A stretch of DNA of 41,246 bases. It comes from Anaerolineae bacterium. GTDB lineage: Bacteria; Chloroflexota; Anaerolineae; JAFGEY01. A model generated the notes under the pieces. The model was not told the origin of the DNA. It worked only from the letters and a program-made list of their open reading frames with translations, and did no database searches. The translations under genes were made by a program, and so were the position numbers. The DNA lies in assembly GCA_016929775.1 (NCBI GenBank), contig JAFGIE010000042.1:1-41246 (forward strand), given 5' to 3'. This document shows positions 31,520 through 39,900 of the stretch, piece after piece. Positions within the stretch are counted from its first letter, which is position 1. Every line of letters starts with the position of its first letter.

Positions 31520-32413
31520 CTACATCTGCCGTACGGCGTTGACCAGCACGCCGATCCCGTCGATCGCGATCGACACCTCGTCGCCGTCCTGCAGCGTCAA
31601 GTCATCGCCGGGCACGATGCCCGTGCCGGTCAGCAGCACGGCGCCGTGAGGAAAGTCGTCGTACCGCCCCAGGTAGGCGGCGAGCTGATCCAGTGGTCGA
31701 TGCATCGCCGCTGTGGATGTCTCGCCGCTGTATACGACTGCGCCGGCGCGCCGGATCACCAGCGCGATCGACAGGTCTGCAGCGTCCAGCGCGCTGGCGA
31801 GGGCGATCGCGGGCCCGAGCGCGCAGGAGTGACGGTAGACCTTGGCCTGCGGCAGGTAGAGGGGGTTCTCGCCCTCGATGTCGCGGCTGCTCACGTCGTT
31901 GCCGATCGTATAGCCCACGATCTGCATCGCCGGGTTGAGTACCAGCGCAAGCTCGGGCTCTGGGACGCTCCAGCTGCTGTCGCCGCGGACGCCGATCCAG
32001 TCACGGGGTCCCACCGCTTTCTCGGGCAGCGACTTGAAGAACAGCTCGGGCCGTTCGGCCTCGTAGACGCGCACATAGATCTCTTTGGACACCGCTTCGC
32101 GCACCCGGGCCTCGCGGCTCCAGGCATAGGTCACCCCGGCAGCCCACACCTCCTGGCGATCGAGCGGGGGGAGCAGGTGGGGCGCCTCCTCCTCAGGGGT
32201 GCGATCCAGCTCAGCGTATGCATAGCCCGGAAGCGCCGTGCCGTCAGCCTGGGCGAGCAGCGCCTCGACTGGAGCCTCGCTCGAGGCGCGCAGCAGCGCT
32301 TCGAGCGAGCGCAGGGCAGGCACGCCGCTCGCAGTCAAGTCGCGCACCACATCGCCGATCAGCTGCCCCAGCCGAGGTCCCTGCCCGGGGACTGCAAAAC
32401 GAACCAGTTTCAT
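31520..32413 (-). CDS. FAH-family 2-keto-3-deoxy-pentonate dehydratase-like enzyme
   Basis: A 297-residue FAH-fold protein that differs from its neighbour. Segments V-W-A-A-G-V-T-Y, R-P-E-L-F-F-K, E152-P-E154-L-A-L-V, G-N-D173-V-S-S-R-D and N-P-L-Y-L-P-Q-A-K-V-Y match what I recall of the archaeal and bacterial 2-keto-3-deoxy-D-arabinonate/xylonate dehydratases (KdaD/KdxD). That reaction gives 2,5-dioxopentanoate (2-oxoglutarate semialdehyde), the key step of Weimberg-type pentose oxidation. The family assignment is firm; the exact substrate is a remembered resemblance. GGAGG lies nine bases before the ATG at 32413. A 132-bp gap separates it from the flavodoxin gene. Confidence 0.82.
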   Translation of the reverse strand: MKLVRFAVPGQGPRLGQLIGDVVRDLTASGVPALRSLEALLRASSEAPVEALLAQADGTALPGYAYAELDRTPEEEAPHLLPPLDRQEVWAAGVTYAWSREARVREAVSKEIYVRVYEAERPELFFKSLPEKAVGPRDWIGVRGDSSWSVPEPELALVLNPAMQIVGYTIGNDVSSRDIEGENPLYLPQAKVYRHSCALGPAIALASALDAADLSIALVIRRAGAVVYSGETSTAAMHRPLDQLAAYLGRYDDFPHGAVLLTGTGIVPGDDLTLQDGDEVSIAIDGIGVLVNAVRQM

Positions 32414-32545
32414 CTGTTCCACCCTCCAACGCATGGACTGCGCCTCGCGCTGGTCGCCAGATCGCTCGTGGCTGTCGCCAGGCTGCAGCCCGCCGCTGGG
32501 CCAAGCAGAGGGGAGCCCGCTCAGACCGGGCCCGAGCCACAGGTC

Positions 32546-33040
32546 TCAGCGCTCCCCAAACAGCACTATCGCCTTGCGCGCGATGTTCTCGCCCAGCTTG
32601 AGGCAGCGCGCACGATAGAGCGCATCCTCGGGAGCGCGCTGCGAGACGGCGCCAAAGTGCAGGTAGGGCCGCCCCTCCGCGATCCCGCCCGAATAGACCA
32701 GCATGCCTCGCACCAACATGCCGGCGATCATGGTCATCTCGGCAAAGCTGGCGCCGCCCCCGCCAGGCCAGTTCTGTGAGACAAAGACGCCGCCCAGCTT
32801 GCCAGACAGGCCCACTGCCTCTTCGTCCAGGTAACGCTTGATCTGCCAACTGCACGATCCTTCATAGGTCGGCGACCCCAGGATCACCGCCTGGGCAGCC
32901 TCGACGTACGCGGCATCTACCTCTTGCAGGGCCATGCAGCGTACCTCGACCCCTTTGATGCGCAGGCAGCCCTCGCGGACGAGTTCGGCCATGTGCTGGG
33001 TGTTCCCGGTCACAGAGTGGTAGATGATGGCGATCTTCAC
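32546..33040 (-). CDS. Flavodoxin-like FMN protein
   Basis: A 164-residue flavodoxin-fold protein. The FMN phosphate loop is Y-H-S-V-T-G-N-T (8-15). Further flavin contacts are probably G-S-P-T-Y-E (about 55-60) and the segment V-S-Q-N-W-P-G-G-G-G. It is longer than simple flavodoxins at the end and could be an NAD(P)H:quinone reductase of the WrbA type or a plain electron carrier. An electron carrier would suit the AOR in the same operon. It starts with GTG behind a G-rich ribosome site and follows the TspO-like gene by 18 bp. Confidence 0.85.
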   Translation of the reverse strand: MKIAIIYHSVTGNTQHMAELVREGCLRIKGVEVRCMALQEVDAAYVEAAQAVILGSPTYEGSCSWQIKRYLDEEAVGLSGKLGGVFVSQNWPGGGGASFAEMTMIAGMLVRGMLVYSGGIAEGRPYLHFGAVSQRAPEDALYRARCLKLGENIARKAIVLFGER

Positions 33041-33058
33041 GCGTTCCCCCTTCTCCGA

Positions 33059-33832
33059 CTAGGCGCCCTTGCCTCCCAACCGCCTCTGGCGCAACGGGAC
33101 GCCGATCACCAACGTCAACGCCACGATCCCGGCCGTGAGCCACGCGGTCGTGGCGACCGTGGGTGTATCGGCGTGCTTGATGGCGATGCCGATAAAGGCC
33201 CACACGATGACCGCCACGTAGGCCACGTCACCCCGGGTGATGCTCACCGCACCTGCGATCAGCGTCGCGGCAACCAGCATGATCACTGCCCACACCTGGG
33301 GGGCAATGCCCCACCCGTTCCAGTTCAGGTGGTCGAGCAGCGAGGTCGCGTTGGCGACGGTCGCCACCGTGATCCAGCCCAGGTAGATCTGGAAGGGCAC
33401 GTTGACCGCCGCGCGCTGGGCCAGCGACACGCGCTCTCGCCCCACCCCAAGCCGCAGATAGATCGCGATCAGGATCAGCAGCAGCGCCAGCATAGCCAGG
33501 ATCGTCAGCTCGAAGGCGCGATAGTGCCACAGGAAAAGCCAGGCAATGTTGGCGACGCAGCTCAGCACGTAGGGATACCCGATCGCGCGCAGGTAGGGAT
33601 TCTGGCGCTGTCGAGGCAGAGCCTGGAAGACCGTGTAGGCGATCAGCCCGAGGTAGATCAGACCCCAGATCGAAAAGACATAGCCTGCCGGCACAAAGTA
33701 CACGTCGAACTCGTCCGAGATCTGACCGGTGGTGATATCGTTGATCGGTAGGGCGTTGGCGAGGGCGTTCACGACGATCACGGCAACGGTGGTGAGGATG
33801 ACGACGATCTGTCTGGCGATGTCCCTATTCAT
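33059..33832 (-). CDS. TspO/MBR-related tryptophan-rich membrane protein
   Basis: A 257-residue membrane protein with about eight predicted helices. The segment F-S-I-W-G-L-I-Y-L-G-L (about 50-60) and W-L-F-L-W-H-Y are typical of the TspO/MBR superfamily. The protein is about 100 residues longer than classical TspO (about 155) and matches the longer bacterial form. TspO proteins bind porphyrins and respond to oxygen or light stress; the long form is not characterised. The second of two adjacent ATGs (33832) is preferred because AAGGAG lies six bases before it. It is the first gene after the strong promoter at 33914-33942 and appears to lead the operon. Confidence 0.78.
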   Translation of the reverse strand: MNRDIARQIVVILTTVAVIVVNALANALPINDITTGQISDEFDVYFVPAGYVFSIWGLIYLGLIAYTVFQALPRQRQNPYLRAIGYPYVLSCVANIAWLFLWHYRAFELTILAMLALLLILIAIYLRLGVGRERVSLAQRAAVNVPFQIYLGWITVATVANATSLLDHLNWNGWGIAPQVWAVIMLVAATLIAGAVSITRGDVAYVAVIVWAFIGIAIKHADTPTVATTAWLTAGIVALTLVIGVPLRQRRLGGKGA

Positions 33833-33913
33833 CATGATCTCCTTCCCTTGGTGTGCACTGCCGGGCTGTAGACGGGCGCAGATGCGCGCTCCCGTAAGAG
33901 CGCATCCAGGGCC

Positions 33914-33942
33914 ATTATAGCACCCCGCCAACCCCTCGTCAA
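33914..33942 (-). promoter_or_regulatory. Promoter of the large leftward metabolic operon
   Basis: TTGACG (33937-33942), a 17-bp spacer and a perfect TATAAT (33914-33919) on the minus strand. No equally good promoter was noticed in the gaps downstream until 17202. It lies 17 bp from the divergent permease promoter. Confidence 0.82.
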
Positions 33943-33958
33943 AGCCCCTCCCACGAGT

Positions 33959-33987
33959 TTGACAACCCGTGCGTAGTAGGGTATGAT
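33959..33987 (+). promoter_or_regulatory. Promoter of the FtsX-type permease gene
   Basis: Perfect TTGACA (33959-33964), a 17-bp spacer and TATGAT (33982-33987). It gives a leader of about 65 bases before the ATG at 34059. Confidence 0.85.
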
Positions 33988-34058
33988 CAGCCGCTGAGTC
34001 GGTACCTGCCTGCTCCCCTGGGAGCGGGTTCTAGTTCTTGGTCGAGGAGCAACAGATC

Positions 34059-36878
34059 ATGGTATTCGTCGCCCTGAGGCGCCTGTGGAACCGCCCGCTG
34101 CTGACCCTGCTTTCGATCGCTGGCGTGATCCTGGCAGTCGGCCTCGTCACAAGCATCCCGATCTTTTCGCAGGCGGTGAGCTTTGTGATGCTGAACGAGG
34201 AACTGCAAGACATCAGCACCAGGACCGGAAGGCCCCTCTTTTCGATGCGCATCTACGTGCTGCCCTCTGCACGCTACCAGCTGCCCATGGTCCAGACACA
34301 GGAGCTGGGGAACCTGATCGCCGAGACACTGGTCACCGAGGTCGGTCTCCCGGTCGAGAGCCTGAGCCGGCAGGTCGAGACAACGGGCCTCGTCTTGCGC
34401 ACGCGAGACGAAGAGACGCCCTACGGCGAACCCAACACGTTCCTGACTGAAACCAACCTTGCCGTTCTGCCAGGCATCGAGACACGGATCGACGTCCTCG
34501 AGGGCGATCCGATGGACACCACGCCCTCGAGCGGCGGCGAGCTCAACGTCTGGATGCACAAGACCGTGCTCGACGAGATGGGGATCCACGTCGGCGAAAA
34601 GTACGAGGTGCGCGATCTGCGCCGGGGCGCATCGGTCCCGATCCGCATCGCGGGCGCGTGGCGGTCATTGGACCCGAAGGACCGCTTCTGGTTCCAGAAC
34701 CCGGATATGGGACTGCGCCGCCACCTGCTGGTCCGCGAGGACGACTACCAGGCGTTCGCCGAGCCGTCTCTTGAGGCACAGCTCGGATTCGTCTCGTGGT
34801 ACCTGATCATGGATGACAGCCAGCTGATCCCCGAAAAGATGCAGGACTATGCCGATGGACTGAGCGCGGGCATCAAGATCATCTCCAAGTTCCTGCCCGA
34901 CGTGCGCATCGACAGCTCCCCCCTCGAAGCGCTCGACACCGCGATCGGCCGCGAGTCCAATCTCACCGTGCTCTTGTTCGTCTTTAGCGTCCCGCTGATG
35001 GCGTTCCTGCTCTACTTCTTGACCTTGATCTCGACGATCACGATCCGCTGGCAGCGGCGTGAGACGGCGGTCGTGGTCAGCCGTGGGATGCGTTCGGGCC
35101 AACTCCTCACGGTGGGCCTGATCGAGTCGATCGTCCTGATCGGAATCGGCGGTCCGCTGGGCATCCTCGCCGGGATCCAGCTGGCGCAGATCATGGGATA
35201 CACGCAGAGCTTTATGTCCTTCGTGCTGCGCGAATCGCTGCCGATCTCGCCCCTGGCGTTCAATGTACCGATGGTCGTGGCAGCGGTGCTCGCCACCCTC
35301 ATCGCGCGCCTTTGGCCGATCTGGCGCGCTTCGCGGACGAGCGTGGTCGAGCACGAGCGTGCGCGCGCACGCGCGCCGAGCAAGCCCTTCTGGCAGCGCT
35401 TCTATCTCGACATCCTGCTCCTCGCGCCCGTGTGGTACGCCTACGACCAGCTCTCAAAGCGCGGCACGCTGGTCCCGGAGGCGTTGGTCGACGAGTCGAC
35501 CAACACGACCGGGCAGGACCCGCTCCTGTTCCTCGTCCCGGCGCTCTTTACGCTCGCCACATCGTTGATCCTGGTGCGCATCTTTCCGCTGCTCATGCGC
35601 CTCTTTGACTGGCTCAGCTCGTTGGGACGCGACGCGACGCTCTACCTCGCCTTCCGCCAGCTGGCGCGACAGAGCAACCAGTACACCAGCGCGCTGCTCC
35701 TGGTCGTCACTTCGCTCAGCCTCGGCGCGTTCATGGCATCGATGGCGGCGAGCCTAGACCGGTGGCTGATCGACCAGGTCTACTATGCGGTGGGCGCCGA
35801 CGTGCTGATCCGGCAGACGATCAACCCCGATGACGCCGAGGCGGGCATCATGCCGAGCGAGGGCGCCTGGGTCCTGCCGGTGAGCGACTATCTCGAGATC
35901 CCGGGCGTGCGGGATGCAGCCCGTGTCGGCATGTACGGCGCGACGATGTCGCTGCCCAACCGGCGCTCGGTGCGCGGGCAGTTCATCGGCGTCGACCGGC
36001 TCGACCTGCCGCGCGTGCTCTTTTTCCGCTCCGACTTTGGCCGCGCCTCCTTGGGGGAGCTGATGAACCTCCTCGCACAGCGCGAAGACGCCGTGGTCCT
36101 CTCAAGTTGGGCGTTCGAGCGCGGCAACTTTGAGATCGGGGACAAGGTCCACTTGCGGGTCAACGTCGCCGACATCCCGCTTGAGACCGATTTCACGGTC
36201 GCCGGCACGTACGAGTACTTTCCCACCGTGTACGAAGAGCGGGATGGGCAGACGGCAGTGTTGGGCAATCTCGACTTCCTGTTCGAGCAGATCGGCGCCG
36301 TGCTCCTGCACAACATCTGGCTCAAGATCGACCCCGACGCGGATCAGGACCTGATGATCAAGCAGGTGGAAGGCATGGGCGTCTTTATCAGCCGCTGGGT
36401 TGATTCGCGCGAGCTGATCGCCGAGGAGCAGGCTCAGGTCGAGCGTGTGGGCATCTTTGGCACGCTGACGATCGGGTTCCTCGGTGCCGCCGTGCTCTCG
36501 GGGATCGGGTTGCTCGTCTACAACTATGCGTCGCTCCAAGAGCGCCTCTTCCGCTTCACGATCCTGCGCGCGGTGGGCCTCTCGCTGATGCAGGTCGTCA
36601 GCCAAGTCAGCATCGAGTACCTGGTCCTGATGATCTATAGCGTCGCCGGTGGGGCGGCGATCGGCATCTTTGCCTCCGATCTTTTTATCCCCTTCTTCCA
36701 AGCGGCTGACCAGAACGTGATCAACCCGCCCAAGCTGTTGCCCATGATCGCATGGGACGACATCAGCAAGATCTCGGCGGCGTTCACGGTCACGCTCGTC
36801 GTCGCCCAGATCGCCGTCATCGCGGCGGCGCTGCGCGGCGGCGTGTTCCAGGCGCTGCGCATGGGCGACCGGGAGTAG
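34059..36878 (+). CDS. FtsX/MacB-type ABC transporter permease, two-module
   Basis: A 939-residue membrane protein. A first helix (about 13-34) is followed by a large outside domain (about 40-300), then three helices of an FtsX module (from about 305, S-V-P-L-M-A-F-L-L-Y-F). After a basic cytoplasmic stretch (about 440, R-A-R-A-R-A-P) a second half contains more helices, another outside domain (about 580-790) and a final three-helix FtsX module ending with the motif L-R-A-V-G-L-S near 845. This is the layout of lipoprotein-release or macrolide/peptide export permeases that act with a separate ATPase. No ATPase gene is adjacent. The ATG at 34059 is preferred over the upstream TTG because of GAGGAG nine bases before it. 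Confidence 0.88.
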   Translation: MVFVALRRLWNRPLLTLLSIAGVILAVGLVTSIPIFSQAVSFVMLNEELQDISTRTGRPLFSMRIYVLPSARYQLPMVQTQELGNLIAETLVTEVGLPVESLSRQVETTGLVLRTRDEETPYGEPNTFLTETNLAVLPGIETRIDVLEGDPMDTTPSSGGELNVWMHKTVLDEMGIHVGEKYEVRDLRRGASVPIRIAGAWRSLDPKDRFWFQNPDMGLRRHLLVREDDYQAFAEPSLEAQLGFVSWYLIMDDSQLIPEKMQDYADGLSAGIKIISKFLPDVRIDSSPLEALDTAIGRESNLTVLLFVFSVPLMAFLLYFLTLISTITIRWQRRETAVVVSRGMRSGQLLTVGLIESIVLIGIGGPLGILAGIQLAQIMGYTQSFMSFVLRESLPISPLAFNVPMVVAAVLATLIARLWPIWRASRTSVVEHERARARAPSKPFWQRFYLDILLLAPVWYAYDQLSKRGTLVPEALVDESTNTTGQDPLLFLVPALFTLATSLILVRIFPLLMRLFDWLSSLGRDATLYLAFRQLARQSNQYTSALLLVVTSLSLGAFMASMAASLDRWLIDQVYYAVGADVLIRQTINPDDAEAGIMPSEGAWVLPVSDYLEIPGVRDAARVGMYGATMSLPNRRSVRGQFIGVDRLDLPRVLFFRSDFGRASLGELMNLLAQREDAVVLSSWAFERGNFEIGDKVHLRVNVADIPLETDFTVAGTYEYFPTVYEERDGQTAVLGNLDFLFEQIGAVLLHNIWLKIDPDADQDLMIKQVEGMGVFISRWVDSRELIAEEQAQVERVGIFGTLTIGFLGAAVLSGIGLLVYNYASLQERLFRFTILRAVGLSLMQVVSQVSIEYLVLMIYSVAGGAAIGIFASDLFIPFFQAADQNVINPPKLLPMIAWDDISKISAAFTVTLVVAQIAVIAAALRGGVFQALRMGDRE

Positions 36879-36923
36879 CCGCTCCGCCATAGGGCGAGGG
36901 GATGCCCCTCCAGCCACGCACAA

Positions 36924-36952
36924 AGCCCCGAGGTCGTGCAGACCTCGGGGCT
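36924..36952. terminator. Bidirectional terminator between the permease gene and dnaE
   Basis: A perfect 12-bp stem AGCCCCGAGGTC/GACCTCGGGGCT (36924-36935 with 36941-36952) and a five-base loop. It lies between convergent genes, 46 bases after the permease stop and 20 bases after the dnaE stop. On the minus strand TTTG follows; on the plus strand CTTGCTTG follows. The uridine tails are short, but the stem is very stable. Confidence 0.82.
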
Positions 36953-36972
36953 CTTGCTTGAGCACGCAGCCC

Positions 36973-39900
36973 TCACATCACCTGCAGCGCGTCTCCCCCC
37001 AGCATCGCGCGCAGCGACTGCCCCAGATCGTAGCTGTAGCGCGTCGTCTCGTTTGGAAAGTCGATCTGGACCTTGCGCTTGCCGTCAACGAGAACGAACG
37101 TGAACTGGTCGTTGCCGCTGCGTTGGTGCAGCATGCCGTAGACCTGGCTTACGCGGCGCTTGTCCTGCTCGTGGTCCCCGCTGCGCACGATCGTGATCTG
37201 GAGGCGGCGCGGTTCGGCATGCCCCTCGTGGGCGCCGAGTCCGCTGCCGCGCGGGCTGAGGGCGTCGTCCTCATCATCGGGCGGCGGCAGCACATCGCCC
37301 GCAGGCGCCAGCATCGCGCCATCCGGCGCCACATCCTCGCCAAGCGGCGCCACGTCCTCGTCGCCCACGTATAGGTCGGGCGGCTCGGAGAGCGCGCTCA
37401 AGGGGACCGCACCTCCCTCCGCGTGCGCCGCCGCACTGCCGTTGGGCAGCACGCGCGCCATCATCACGTGGTCGCGCACGCTGTCGCAGATCAGGCTGGG
37501 CTCGCGGCGCTCGGCATCGACGCGCCCGCGCACGATGACGATCTTGTCCTCCTGCCACAAGTCTCGCGTATCGGCATAGATGCGCGGGAACACGACCACC
37601 TCGATGCTGCCCTGGATGTCTTCGAGATGCACAAAGGCCATCAGGTCGCCTCGCTTGGTGATGTAGGGCCGCACCCAGCTCACCAATCCGGCAACGGTGA
37701 TGGTCTGCCCGTGCATCTCTTCCGAGACCTCACCGCAGTAGCAGGTCACCTGCCCCGCCAGACTGGCGGCAACCTGGGTCAGCGGGTGCTCGGAGACATA
37801 AAAGCCCACCAGCTCCTTCTCCCAACCAAGCTTGACCTTGTTGGTAACCGGCTCGACGTCGGGGAGCGTGATCCCGCTCGCCGTGCGCTGATCGATGCTC
37901 AACATGTCAAACATGGTCAGCTGCCCCACGTCCTGGGCCTGGTGAAGCTGGGTACTGACCCCGACCATGCTGTCCACGGCAGCCAACAGCTGCTCGCGCG
38001 TACCAAAGCGGTCGAGCGCGCCAACCTTGATCAGGCACTCGAGCATGCGGCGGTTGATCTGGCGCAGGTCAACCCGCTCGCAAAAGTCGTCCAGGCTGGC
38101 GAACGGCCCTCCCTCCGCGCGCGCGCGGATGATCTCACCCACGGCGCCCGCGCTGACATTCTTGATCGCCCCCAAGCCAAACCGGATCGCGCCCCCGCCC
38201 AGCACGCACGCTGTATCCGGGCAGGGCGCCACCGTGCACTCGGCTGGCACGTCGTCGACGATCGAAAAGTCGATCGCGCTATAGTTCACGTCGGGCGGCA
38301 GGACGGGGATGCCCAGCCGTCGGCACTCGCCGAGAAAGACCGAGACCTTGTCGGTGTTGTGCTGCTCGACAGTGAGCAATGCCGCCATGTATTCGACCGG
38401 GTACTTGGCCTTGAGGTACGCCGTCTGGCACGTGATCACCGCATAGTCGGCTGCGTGCGCCTTGTTGAACCCATAGTTGGCAAAGTACTCGATCGTGGCA
38501 TAGATCTCGTCCGCCGTCTGCGCCGACATGCCGTTCGCCACGCACCCCTCGCGGAACTGGATGCGGTGCTTGGCGATCAGCGCGTCGTACTTTTTCGAGA
38601 TCGCACGCCGGATGACGTCGGCTTCGCCGCCCGAGTAGCCCGCCAAGTCGCGCATGATGCGGATGATCTGCTCCTGGTAGACGATCACGCCGTACGTCTC
38701 ACGCAGGATCGGCTGGAGCGCATCGTCGATGTAGACGGTCTTTTCCTCCCCGTGCTTGCGCCGGCAGTACGTCTCGATGAACTGCATCGGCCCAGGGCGG
38801 TAGAGGGCAACCACGGCGGTGATGTCTGCCAGCGACGTGGGCCGCATCTGGGCCAAGGTCTTTTTCATGCCCGCGCTCTCGACCTGAAAGACGCCCACCA
38901 CCTCGCCGCGCGTCAGCAGATCGTAGATGCACGGGTCGTCGGTCGGGATGTTCTCTAGGTCGTACCGTACCCCGTGCCGGGCCTCGATCAGGTCGGCAGC
39001 CTTGCGCATCTGGGTGAGCGTCGCCAGGCCCAGAAAGTCGAGCTTGAGCAGGCCAATGCTCTCCACGACCGACATCGGGAACTGGGTGACCGCCATGTCG
39101 CTGTCGCCCTTGGGCGCGCGCGCGAGCGGGATGTACTCGACCATCGGCTTGTCGGTGATCACGACTCCCGCTGCGTGGACACTGGCGTGGCGCGCGATGC
39201 CCTCTACCTTGGCAGCCATGTCGATCCACTCGCGGATATACTCTTGCGTGTCGTACAGGGCCTTGAAATCGGGGTTGTCGAACGCGTCCTTGAGACGCAC
39301 CTTCGGTCCCGAGGGGACGAGCTTGGCGACCTGGTCGACCTCGGTGAGCGGGATGTCGAGCGCGCGCCCCACGTCGCGCACGGCAGCGCGCGCGCCCAGC
39401 GTCCCAAAGGTGATAATGTTCGCCACCTTGTCCACGCCATACTTGTCCCGCGTGTACTCGATCATCTCCTGCCGCCGGTCGTCCGGGTAGTCGAGGTCCA
39501 CGTCGGGCATGGTCACCCGCTCGGGGTTCAGAAAGCGCTCAAAGATCAGGTCGTGGGCCAACGGGTCGAGGCGCGTGATCCCGAGCGAGTAGGCGACCAC
39601 AGAGCCTGCGCCCGAACCGCGCACGTTCCACCAGATGTCGTGCGCGATGGCATATGCGCACAGGTCCCACAGGATCAAGAAGTAGGTGTCGAACCCCATG
39701 TCGTGGATCACGTCGAGCTCATAGTTGAGCCGTTCCCTCGTCGCCTCCTCGGCGTTCGGATAGCGCGCGCGAAAGCCCTCCTCGGTCAACACGCGCAGGT
39801 AGGTCTGCGCCGTGTGCCCCTCGGGGACGGGAAAAACGGGAAGGTGGTACGCGTTGCTCTCGACGTCGATCTCGCAGCGCTCGGCGATGCGCAGCGTGTT

